A stretch of DNA of 24,708 bases from Spirochaetaceae bacterium (GTDB taxonomy: Bacteria; Spirochaetota; Spirochaetia; Treponematales; Breznakiellaceae): positions 1 through 24,708 of the forward strand of contig JAITHM010000044.1 of the NCBI GenBank assembly GCA_031279965.1, written 5' to 3'. A program made the position numbers and the translations under genes. The notes under the pieces were generated by a model that was not told the origin of the DNA, did not search any database, and was given only the letters and a program-made list of their open reading frames with translations. Below, one piece after another: positions 6,532-13,403 of this stretch (its first letter is position 1; each line of letters begins with the position of its first letter).

Positions 6532-7308
6532 TCAAGCCGACGGGACGCGCAGCATATCGCGTGCTTTTACCTGAGGATGATGATAGCGCGGCGTATTTTG
6601 CTTAAGCCTGATATAGCCGATAGCTCGCTGCGGGCACCAGTTAAGGCACGCCTGGCAATGTTCACAGTGCGACCCAAAAACCGGATACTTGCGTTCTATC
6701 GTAATCGCCGCAGCGGGACAGATTTTTGCGCACAACGCGCAGCCATTGCAAATGCCGTCAACGGTATAGGCTTTAACGAAAAACCGCTTGCCAAGCCGAA
6801 AAAGAGTCCGCACAATCCATGAAAACGGCCGGATAAGCCAAGGACGATTTACAGCCCCTGCCAAAATTTCCTGGCCGGCTCGCTCAGTCGACTCTTCTTG
6901 CGCCGCAAGCCGTTTTTCTTTTGTCTTTTCTTTGGGCGGGCCAAAAATGGGAATATAGTTTTCTACACTGGGAATACGTGCCGCATACGAAAGCCGGACA
7001 TGACGGCGGCGCAGCAATCCATAAACTTCCGCAAGAGCGCCGCCGCTAACTGTGCCGCAGGTAACAAGCGCAGCAATGTACGAAGCGTGGATTATATGAC
7101 GCATCAGAAAACGCCGCACGAGAACCGGCACGCCAAAGGCATAAACAGGAAACATGATGATGATGCGCTCAGCTTCAATCATAGACGGCGGCTGTTCCAT
7201 CACGCTGCCAATGTTAAAAAGTTCTGTGGTCGGTCCGAAAAGTGCGGCGAGTTTCCGTGCCGACCACAGCGTATTTCCTGTGCCGGAAAAATAATAGATT
7301 TTTGTCAC
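6532..7308 (-). CDS. EFR1-type flavodoxin-ferredoxin fusion protein
   Basis: Cytoplasmic electron-transfer protein. The N-terminal half is flavodoxin-like with the FMN phosphate loop YFSGTGNT (residues 6-13). The C-terminal part holds two [4Fe-4S] ferredoxin motifs, CNGCALCAKICP and CEHCQACLNWCP. The arrangement matches the EFR1 family of single-protein flavodoxin plus dicluster ferredoxin. The start is GTG 7308, whose GTGA overlaps the TGA of the upstream epimerase gene, so it is the last gene of the serA transcription unit. The redox partner is unknown. Confidence 0.9.
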   Translation of the reverse strand: MTKIYYFSGTGNTLWSARKLAALFGPTTELFNIGSVMEQPPSMIEAERIIIMFPVYAFGVPVLVRRFLMRHIIHASYIAALVTCGTVSGGALAEVYGLLRRRHVRLSYAARIPSVENYIPIFGPPKEKTKEKRLAAQEESTERAGQEILAGAVNRPWLIRPFSWIVRTLFRLGKRFFVKAYTVDGICNGCALCAKICPAAAITIERKYPVFGSHCEHCQACLNWCPQRAIGYIRLKQNTPRYHHPQVKARDMLRVPSA

Positions 7309-8327
7309 AGGCGCTTTCCATTCAGCATGGGTTTATATACATCAAAATAAAATTTAACCTGTTCAGCAACCGCCTGTTGAACAGATGCCGGAGTGTATCC
7401 GGTAAGCATGCTGATCTTTTCGTGCGAAAAATTGCAATTATCGCCAAGCACTTTTATTGCATATGGGGTAAATACCAGTGTTGCGCCGCACAAAAGCGCC
7501 CACATTTCAGCCGGATAAGAAAATGCCTGAACTAGTGGACGCGGCAGGCACAATGAAGGCGGCTTTCGGCCTGCAGCCTCTGCCGCATAGCTTATTAGCT
7601 CCTTTACGCTGGTTTTATGTCCTGATAGAATATAACTTTCTCCGGCAGGCCCCATCGTGGCCAAGTCGGCAATTGCCCGGGCAACATCACGGACATCAAC
7701 AAAATCATACTCGCCTTTAAGATATACGGGCAGCCGCCCTTCCGCAACATCAACAACCATCGCGCCAAGATTTGACCGTTTTAATTCAAAGCCGCCGATA
7801 ATACCGGACGGCATTGCAATAACAGCATTAAGGCCGCGTTCAGTTACCGCGTCGAGTACAAGATTGCTTGCAATCGCTTTTGTCCGTGCATACGGCCCTT
7901 GAACAGCATCCGGCATATAGCGCGGTATTTCACGAAGAATGCTTGTGGTGTCATGAAAAGGAAGCGTATGTACCGTACCGGTATGAACAAGCCGCGGCAC
8001 ACGGTGGGCAAGGCATGCATCAATGACATTCTTTACCCCCTGAACATTGACATCTTCAAGCTCTGCCGTCATCGCGCTGGCAATGGATACAATACCCGCA
8101 AGATGATACACGCAGCATGCACCGGAAAAAGCCGCATCAAGCGAAACGCGTTCCCGAATATCGCCGGTAACAAATTCATCAACATAGGGCTCCAGAAACG
8201 GCCGGTACCATTCTGCGCTTGTGCGAAGCAGCGCACGAACAAAACACCCTCGCGCTTTTAACTCTGCGCACAGAGCAAACCCCGTCCGGCCATTCGCCCC
8301 GGTAACAACATGAATATCTTTATTCAT
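7305..8327 (-). CDS. NAD-dependent epimerase/dehydratase (extended SDR)
   Basis: A 340-residue extended short-chain dehydrogenase/reductase. Evidence: the Rossmann motif TGANGRTGFAL at residues 9-19, an acidic residue in VTGDIRE near 55-61, YHLAGIVS, and the catalytic YxxxK as YARTK near residue 146. The substrate-binding C-terminal part resembles dihydroflavonol-4-reductase-like or 3-beta-hydroxysteroid dehydrogenase-like members, but the substrate cannot be inferred. AAAAGG precedes ATG 8327 by about ten bases. It starts three bases after the upstream small membrane-protein gene and overlaps the downstream ferredoxin gene by 4 bp. Confidence 0.9.
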   Translation of the reverse strand: MNKDIHVVTGANGRTGFALCAELKARGCFVRALLRTSAEWYRPFLEPYVDEFVTGDIRERVSLDAAFSGACCVYHLAGIVSIASAMTAELEDVNVQGVKNVIDACLAHRVPRLVHTGTVHTLPFHDTTSILREIPRYMPDAVQGPYARTKAIASNLVLDAVTERGLNAVIAMPSGIIGGFELKRSNLGAMVVDVAEGRLPVYLKGEYDFVDVRDVARAIADLATMGPAGESYILSGHKTSVKELISYAAEAAGRKPPSLCLPRPLVQAFSYPAEMWALLCGATLVFTPYAIKVLGDNCNFSHEKISMLTGYTPASVQQAVAEQVKFYFDVYKPMLNGKRL

Positions 8328-8330
8328 GTG

Positions 8331-8696
8331 CTATCGCCTTTTATTAAGCCCTGCTAAAAATCGGATGCCATTCCAGATTCCCACGGCAAATGAAATAATA
8401 CTGCCAACAGAAAGCAGCGTTCCCGCAATGTTTTTAACCGGCCCAATGCCTAAAAAAAAGCAAAGCAGAACACCGCCTGTAAGCGTTACCATAAGGCCGT
8501 CTTTACGGTCGGTAGAATTTCCAGAAAAAACACCCGTAAGACCAAGCAGTACTATAACTCCGCCCAAAGCAAGCCCTGCAGGCTGAACAAGCCATTTTAA
8601 AACAAAGCCTGCCGCGCACAGAGCAATACCACCGCCTATGCCAAAGACCGAGTTTGTCGCAAGTTTTGCTAGATTTTGTGTTGCAGGTTCATTCAT
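8331..8696 (-). CDS. Small membrane protein, unknown function
   Basis: A 121-residue protein with about four hydrophobic segments (near residues 16-32, 40-57, 68-85 and 88-108) rich in Gly, Leu and Val. Charged residues are confined to the ends and a short NSTDRKDG loop. ATG 8696 overlaps the serA stop (ATGA), indicating translational coupling. No family recognised. Its position between a dehydrogenase and an epimerase gives no clear role. Confidence 0.75.
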   Translation of the reverse strand: MNEPATQNLAKLATNSVFGIGGGIALCAAGFVLKWLVQPAGLALGGVIVLLGLTGVFSGNSTDRKDGLMVTLTGGVLLCFFLGIGPVKNIAGTLLSVGSIISFAVGIWNGIRFLAGLNKRR

Positions 8697-9862
8697 CTTT
8701 GTATCGTCCGAACACGGACCACTCCTTCTATATTTTGCAAACGCTTGATAATAGCATCGCTTATTTTTTGTTCTGTATCAATAATATTAAACGCATAATT
8801 TCCTTTATGGTGATTGATTAAATCAGTTATGTTGATTTTTTCAGCGGCAAGTATTGTGGTGATCTGCCCTACCATGTTGGGAATGTTTCTATTTGCTACA
8901 AGCAGACGGTTAGGTTCTTCAAAATTGAGTTTACAGTCCGGAAAATTAACGGAATTTTTGATAACGCCTGTTTCAAGAAAATTAATAAGCTGCTGTGCCG
9001 CCATCCTCGCGCAATTTACCTCGGCCTCCGGCGTCGACGCCCCCAAATGAGGAATGCAGATAACCCGTTCGTGGGCAATAAGTTCCGGCGTAGGGAAGTC
9101 GGTTACATAACAGGCAATGATTCCTGCATCAAGCGCGGCAATGACATCAGCTTCTTTTGCAAGACCGCCGCGGGCAAGATTAACAAGCCGTGAACCACGC
9201 TTCATTAACGAAAGCTTTTCTGCATTAAAAAGATTCTTTGTTGATTCGCTAAAAGGCACGTGTATTGTCACATAATCTGAAAGTGCAAGAAGCTGTTCCA
9301 GTGAATCGGCGCGGCGCACCGTGCGCGAAAGATTCCAGGCGGCATCAACAGAGATATATGGGTCGTATCCGATAACATTCATTCCAAGCGCCGCCGCATC
9401 ATTGGCAACAGCAACGCCTATTGCTCCCAAACCAATAACGCCCAGAGTTTTTCCGGCAATTTCTGGCCCTTCAAACGCAGATTTTTTTTTCTCGACAAGC
9501 TCGGCAAGGTTTTTTTCGCCGCCAGACAGCGTTTTTGCCCATGAAACACCATCAAAAATCTTTCGTGATGAGAGAAAAAGAGCTGCCAGCACAAGTTCTT
9601 TTACCGCATTGGCATTGGCACCAGGCGTATTAAACACAACGATTCCCCGCTCACTGCACACTTCCAAGGGGATATTGTTAACGCCCGCCCCTGCCCGCGC
9701 AATTGCCAACACCGATGCCGGCAGCACCCTGACGTGCATATCGGCACTCCGAACTAATATCGCGTCAGCGTTTTCAAGCTCGGGACCAGTTATATATTTT
9801 CCTACAGGGAAAAATTCGAGCCCTTCGCCAGCTATTTTGTTCAGAGTTTGTATACTATACAT
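8693..9862 (-). CDS. serA: D-3-phosphoglycerate dehydrogenase (389-residue ACT form)
   Basis: Catalyses the first step of serine synthesis, 3-phosphoglycerate to 3-phosphohydroxypyruvate, using NAD. The NAD-binding motif GLGAIGVAVANDAAALG precedes VIGYDP. The catalytic region shows NLARGG and IPHLGAST. A C-terminal ACT domain is visible from about residue 320 (NRNIPNMVGQITTILA). The frame stays open upstream through the tRNA-Asp gene, so the long version cannot be right. ATG 9862 (MYSIQTLNKIAGEGL) aligns with the usual start of the short SerA type. The Shine-Dalgarno is weak. First gene of a four-gene unit; it may also receive read-through from the tRNA promoter. A run of nine A lies in a KKK stretch. 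Confidence 0.93.
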   Translation of the reverse strand: MYSIQTLNKIAGEGLEFFPVGKYITGPELENADAILVRSADMHVRVLPASVLAIARAGAGVNNIPLEVCSERGIVVFNTPGANANAVKELVLAALFLSSRKIFDGVSWAKTLSGGEKNLAELVEKKKSAFEGPEIAGKTLGVIGLGAIGVAVANDAAALGMNVIGYDPYISVDAAWNLSRTVRRADSLEQLLALSDYVTIHVPFSESTKNLFNAEKLSLMKRGSRLVNLARGGLAKEADVIAALDAGIIACYVTDFPTPELIAHERVICIPHLGASTPEAEVNCARMAAQQLINFLETGVIKNSVNFPDCKLNFEEPNRLLVANRNIPNMVGQITTILAAEKINITDLINHHKGNYAFNIIDTEQKISDAIIKRLQNIEGVVRVRTIQR

Positions 9863-9970
9863 TAATATCTTTGCCGTTGTACCACATACTGCCAGTTCCC
9901 TTAAAAACGGCATTTCCTGCCCCGCTTCATGCCGGTGAACCACCTTTATACATCCACGGGGAAAAATTAA

Positions 9971-10044
9971 CGGGAGCGACGGGACTCGAACCCGCGATCT
10001 CCGGCGTGACAGGCCAGCGCGATAACCAGCTTCGCTACGCCCCC
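9971..10044 (-). tRNA. tRNA-Asp (GTC)
   Basis: A 74-nt cloverleaf including discriminator G. The acceptor GGGGGCG pairs with CGCTCCC (one G-U), the anticodon loop is CTGTCAC with GTC (plus-strand 10008-10010), and the T arm contains GGTTCGAGTC. CCA is not encoded. A T-run follows at the 3' end. Confidence 0.97.
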
Positions 10045-10053
10045 ATGCTTTGC

Positions 10054-10082
10054 ATACTATCCGCCCAGACAAAAACTGTCAA
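10054..10082 (-). promoter_or_regulatory. Promoter of tRNA-Asp
   Basis: On the minus strand: a perfect TTGACA (10077-10082), a 17-bp spacer, TAGTAT (10054-10059). It ends nine bases before the tRNA 5' end. Confidence 0.8.
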
Positions 10083-10120
10083 CTCCCCCTGCCAGAGCCA
10101 TTCCTAAGAGGACAAGTGAT

Positions 10121-10146
10121 ATACCGGCTTCAAGGACGGTATTTTT
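10121..10146 (+). terminator. Terminator-like hairpin on the plus strand
   Basis: ATACCG (10121-10126) pairs with CGGTAT (10137-10142) and is followed by T through 10146. The flanking genes are on the minus strand, where the hairpin lacks a trailing T-run, so its orientation suits a plus-strand transcript that is not otherwise apparent. Confidence 0.35.
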
Positions 10147-10153
10147 ATAAAGT

Positions 10154-11287
10154 TTAACTAACGTGAGGGACGGCGGCGAAATTTTCGGCAAGACGGGCAA
10201 CTTCTGTTCTGACTTCCGAAAGATGGCACGGGCCGTTGTGCGCCGCACGCAGAAACCCACCGCTGTTTAATGCGGCAAAAAAGGGCGATTTAAGCGCAGC
10301 TCGCAGCGGCGTAGAACGCAATGACATATCTGAATACGGTGAAAACGGACAAGGCTCCGCAGCGCCCGCAGCGTTAATATGAAAAAAACCCCGGCCTGCA
10401 GCAAGACAGCCGCCGCTTTCTTTTTCGTCACCAGGAAACGACAGAATAAGAAATCCCATATTCTCCGTACGCGCCTGCTCAATGCACAGTGAAAACGCGG
10501 CACGCTCACTTTCACTTAACGCAGAGGTGCTTACTTTTCCATCAGCCGGTATATATTCAACATAAACAATAAATGCGCATCCCCGCTGCCGCGCTTCCGT
10601 TATGAACTGCCGCCCGGTTACCTGCACCGCATTTTCTTTGGTAACAGTTATCGAAAGACCGAATGGTATTCTCTGTGCGTAAAGCGCTGTACATACATTC
10701 CACACCGCATCATGTACACCGCCGCCGCGCCGTTCGTCGGTATGCAGCTTTGCCCCTTCAAGGCTTAACACAGGAATAAGCGCACGGTATCTGTCAAAAA
10801 GCGCAAACCGCGCTTCATCAATCATCGTGCCGTTGGTAAATACAGGAAAGAGTATACCCTTCCGCCGCGCCGCTTCCCGCAGCACATCATCACGAAACAG
10901 CGGTTCACCGCCGGCAAGTAAAATAAAAGGAATACCCAATTCGCGCGCTTCATCGAAGATCCGCCCCCATTCTTTCGCGCTCAACTCCACGTCGCGCGCT
11001 TCCGTATCCGGCCTGAGTGCATGATGATAACAGCCTGCACATCTCAGATTACATTGAGAGGTAATGCTAGCGATAAGAAAGAGCGGTATATGCTCGCCGT
11101 GTGCTTCGAAAGAACGCCTGATCTTTGCCATACGGCGCTGCATGACAGCATAACGCATGATAAACAGCAGTTCTTTAGGACTTTTAAGCGCAGCTTTGAA
11201 CGCATAGCGGACAATATAATTCACCGCGCCATTAAGATATTCTGCAAGAGAAGCCGCGCACTTTGTTTGAATTACCGCACCGGCCAC
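10154..11287 (-). CDS. Radical SAM protein, SPASM-like
   Basis: A 377-residue radical S-adenosylmethionine enzyme. The cluster motif CNLRCAGCYHHA (CxxxCxxC) lies near residues 79-90, followed by LLAGGEPLFRDD and VFTNGTMID, both typical of the core TIM barrel. Additional cysteines near the C-terminus (GGCLAAGRG, EPCPFSPYS, GPCHLSEV) suggest one auxiliary cluster as in SPASM or twitch proteins. The N-terminal region (ALKSPKELLFIMRYAVMQRRMAKIRRSF) matches a COG0535 subgroup of unknown substrate. The start is taken as GTG 11287; a later ATG is possible. No peptide substrate gene is beside it, so it is not obviously a RiPP maturase. Confidence 0.85.
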   Translation of the reverse strand: MAGAVIQTKCAASLAEYLNGAVNYIVRYAFKAALKSPKELLFIMRYAVMQRRMAKIRRSFEAHGEHIPLFLIASITSQCNLRCAGCYHHALRPDTEARDVELSAKEWGRIFDEARELGIPFILLAGGEPLFRDDVLREAARRKGILFPVFTNGTMIDEARFALFDRYRALIPVLSLEGAKLHTDERRGGGVHDAVWNVCTALYAQRIPFGLSITVTKENAVQVTGRQFITEARQRGCAFIVYVEYIPADGKVSTSALSESERAAFSLCIEQARTENMGFLILSFPGDEKESGGCLAAGRGFFHINAAGAAEPCPFSPYSDMSLRSTPLRAALKSPFFAALNSGGFLRAAHNGPCHLSEVRTEVARLAENFAAVPHVS

Positions 11288-11479
11288 ACTATTACACCAT
11301 AATTATCGAATATCAATCTTGATTTTATCTCCAAACTGGCAACTGTATCACCGCATGCAAAAATTATCAATGTTCAGAGAGCAATTCCGCAACTCTTATT
11401 TTCTGAATGTAAATGCAGATGCCCTGGGTGGTGGACAGGCAGTGCTGAAAGAACTATTATAGCGACACAGGAGAAAATA

Positions 11480-11707
11480 ATGCTGGAACAAAAAATTAAA
11501 GCTGAACTTGAAAAGGTGCGGCCTTCTCTTCAAGCTGACGGCGGGGATGTTGAATTTATTTCGTTAAGCTCCGATGGGACCGTTTCATTAAAACTTACCG
11601 GTGCATGCGGGTGTTGTCCACATGCTCAAATGACATTGAAAAATGGAATTGAAAACTATTTACGGCAACAAATACCAGAAGTTACCGCTGTAGTTGGCGT
11701 TGCGTAA
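11480..11707 (+). CDS. NifU C-terminal-domain iron-sulfur scaffold (Nfu)
   Basis: A 75-residue stand-alone Nfu domain that holds and delivers Fe-S clusters. It shows the family opening VRPSLQADGGDVEF and the cluster-ligating CxxC in GACGCCPHAQMTLKNGIE. An AGGAG Shine-Dalgarno stands seven to eight bases before ATG 11480. It is the first gene of a plus-strand unit whose next frame overlaps its stop. Divergent from the radical SAM gene across a 192-bp gap. Confidence 0.93.
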   Translation: MLEQKIKAELEKVRPSLQADGGDVEFISLSSDGTVSLKLTGACGCCPHAQMTLKNGIENYLRQQIPEVTAVVGVA

Positions 11708-12089
11708 GGCGTGTGCTATCTTGTTACGGCCATTAGATTATGGCGTAGTGATTTTTGCCGCGGCGGTGATAACTGCCTCGGCAATTTTTATATACGGGGG
11801 CAGCTTCCAGCGTCTTCAGGTAGTTGTTCAGGGAGAGGATGGGCAGCAATGGCAATTCCCGCTTGACGCGCACGAAATACTTACTGTTAAAGGTCCGCTC
11901 GGCGCAACGCTTGTTGAGCTTCATGACGGAGCGGCGCGCATAACGGCATCACCGTGCACTAACAAAACCTGTATAGCGGCCGGCGCTGTTCATGCGGCGG
12001 GGCATTTTGCTGCTTGTTTACCCAATCGTGTAATTGTAACGGTTATGGGGGCACCCGCCGCCGGCAGGATGGATGCTGTTGTTTGGTAA
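11694..12089 (+). CDS. NusG domain II (DUF1312) membrane-anchored protein
   Basis: A 131-residue protein with one N-terminal membrane segment (about residues 16-36) and an extracytoplasmic NusG_II domain. The domain is recognised from the SPCTNKTCIAAGAVHAAGHFAACLPNRVIVTV region, whose conserved cysteines are present. The start is TTG 11694, overlapping the nfu stop; TTG 11700 is an alternative. In Firmicutes, such proteins commonly sit next to Gx-type transporters and near ApbE or FMN-binding redox genes. Here the Gx gene follows with a 17-bp overlap. The precise function is unknown. Confidence 0.85.
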   Translation: MALRKACAILLRPLDYGVVIFAAAVITASAIFIYGGSFQRLQVVVQGEDGQQWQFPLDAHEILTVKGPLGATLVELHDGAARITASPCTNKTCIAAGAVHAAGHFAACLPNRVIVTVMGAPAAGRMDAVVW

Positions 12090-13158
12090 GATAAATGAGA
12101 AAGAACGCCGCATTATAGCATTGTTGGGAGCGTTTTGCCTTTTTTTAGGTGCACTTGAATATGTAATTCCAAAACCGCTCCCGTTTATCCGTTTGGGGGC
12201 GGCGAACTTACCGTTACTCCTTGCGCTGCCACTTTCATTTCCCGCTTTTATCACGCTTATCCTGATTAAGGTGCTGGGGCAGGCACTCATTTCTGGAACC
12301 TTGGTTTCGTATGTTTTTCTGTTTTCGCTTGCGGGAACGGCGGCGTCGGCAGTGATGATGCTTGTCATTTACCGGCTTTTTTTTCCACACCTTATCGGAT
12401 TTACCGGAGTGAGTGTATGCGGCGCACTCTGTTCAACATTCGCTCAAATCCTCATTGCCCGTGCGCTGATACTTGGTGAAAGTGCGCTATTGATAGCTCC
12501 TCCGCTTCTTGCGATGGGAACTCTTACAGGATTGCTGCTGGGACTCTTCTGTGAACGTTTTACGAAAAGTTCACGCTGGTATCAGGCTGTTTTTACAGAA
12601 AACAACGAAAAAAACCTGCCGTATGATGAGCCTTCCCAAAATTCTGGCGAAACACGCCGTGCCAGGAATATCCCCCCAAGCCCCCCATCTGTTTTTACCT
12701 GCGCCGCCATACTTTGTGCGCTCGCCATGATTTTTGTCCCGGTGCTGTGGGTGCGGCTTGGCCTGCTGTGCCTTTTTTGGCTGTACGCTCAACTTCGCCG
12801 CCGTGCTGGTAATCCAGTTTTCATGCTGATATTTTTTGCTGGCATCGTAGCATGTACAATGCTTATCCCCTATGGACGGCTTTTATTCGCGTGGGGACCA
12901 CTGCGTTTTACGGAAGGGGCATTGACGGCGGGCTTATCGAAGGCCGCGATTGTTCAGGGGCTTATGTTGTTTTCAAAGACATTTATGCCCCGTGAACTTG
13001 CCTTTCCCGGCAATTTTGGACGGCTTTTAAGTGCAACCTTGACAACGTTTGGCATGATACATCTTGAAAAAACAAGCTTTACACCTGCGGCGCTTATGCC
13101 CAGTCTTGACGCCCTCCTCTGGAAGTGCTGGTCTGGAACAGACAACGATAAGGCTTGA
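12073..13158 (+). CDS. Gx transporter / heptaprenyl diphosphate synthase component I family, with extra C-terminal membrane domain
   Basis: A 361-residue membrane protein. Residues about 14-165 match the Hpre_diP_synt_I/Gx family, which resembles ECF transporter S components (RLGAANLPLLLAL at 40-52, LIKVLGQALISGTLVS at 64-79). A polar linker at about 166-206 is rich in Asn, Glu and Pro. Residues about 207-345 form a second membrane part (PYGRLLFAWGPLRFTEGALTAGLSKA) that recalls the T-component fold of ECF transporters, though no ARG motif is seen. Typical Gx proteins are about 170 residues, so this is a fusion or extended form. ATG 12073 lies within the preceding gene, indicating coupling. 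Substrate unknown. Confidence 0.8.
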   Translation: MLLFGKINEKERRIIALLGAFCLFLGALEYVIPKPLPFIRLGAANLPLLLALPLSFPAFITLILIKVLGQALISGTLVSYVFLFSLAGTAASAVMMLVIYRLFFPHLIGFTGVSVCGALCSTFAQILIARALILGESALLIAPPLLAMGTLTGLLLGLFCERFTKSSRWYQAVFTENNEKNLPYDEPSQNSGETRRARNIPPSPPSVFTCAAILCALAMIFVPVLWVRLGLLCLFWLYAQLRRRAGNPVFMLIFFAGIVACTMLIPYGRLLFAWGPLRFTEGALTAGLSKAAIVQGLMLFSKTFMPRELAFPGNFGRLLSATLTTFGMIHLEKTSFTPAALMPSLDALLWKCWSGTDNDKA

Positions 13159-13197
13159 ACAGCGTCTGCCGCAAAAGCAGATCATCATTTTGAGTCG

Positions 13198-13280
13198 TGC
13201 CGGGGATGAGATTTGAACTCACACGGACTTACGTCCAGGGGATTTTAAGTCCCCGGTGTCTACCATTCCACCACCCCGGC
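13198..13280 (-). tRNA. tRNA-Leu (TAA)
   Basis: An 83-nt tRNA with a long variable arm. The acceptor GCCGGGG pairs with CCCCGGC, the discriminator is A at 13198, and the anticodon loop CTTAAAA has TAA (plus-strand 13245-13247) closed by GGGGA/TCCCC. The T arm contains GTTCAAATC. CCA is not encoded. Confidence 0.97.
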
Positions 13281-13289
13281 GCCTTCTGT

Positions 13290-13319
13290 ATTGTAACCAA
13301 AATAGCTCTTTGCCATCAA
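13290..13319 (-). promoter_or_regulatory. Promoter of tRNA-Leu
   Basis: On the minus strand: TTGATG (13314-13319), an 18-bp spacer, TACAAT (13290-13295), ten bases before the mature tRNA 5' end. Confidence 0.65.
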
Positions 13320-13390
13320 GGGTCAGCCGATTACCTCAATAATTCCAATGATGAAGTTAAAAGCGCCTAGCCCTCTAATTCACGCACCGG

Positions 13391-13396
13391 TATACT
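13391..13396 (+). promoter_or_regulatory. -10 box seven bases before the uvrB start
   Basis: TATACT is separated from ATG 13404 by exactly seven bases, so transcription would begin at or near the start codon. No Shine-Dalgarno and no clear -35 box are visible. This is consistent with a leaderless uvrB mRNA but does not prove it. Confidence 0.4.
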
Positions 13397-13403
13397 TAAC
13401 TGT

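Noticed and set aside
6898..7350. A 150-residue plus-strand frame opposite the ferredoxin gene
   Set aside because: Shadow of the EFR1 gene; the minus strand holds both ferredoxin motifs and the flavodoxin loop.
9482..9490. A run of nine A in the serA coding strand as a phase-variation tract
   Set aside because: It encodes KKK in a conserved housekeeping enzyme, and nine A is common at this base composition. Slippage would simply inactivate the enzyme.
9863..10072. Long N-terminal extension of SerA
   Set aside because: It would translate through the tRNA-Asp gene and its promoter.
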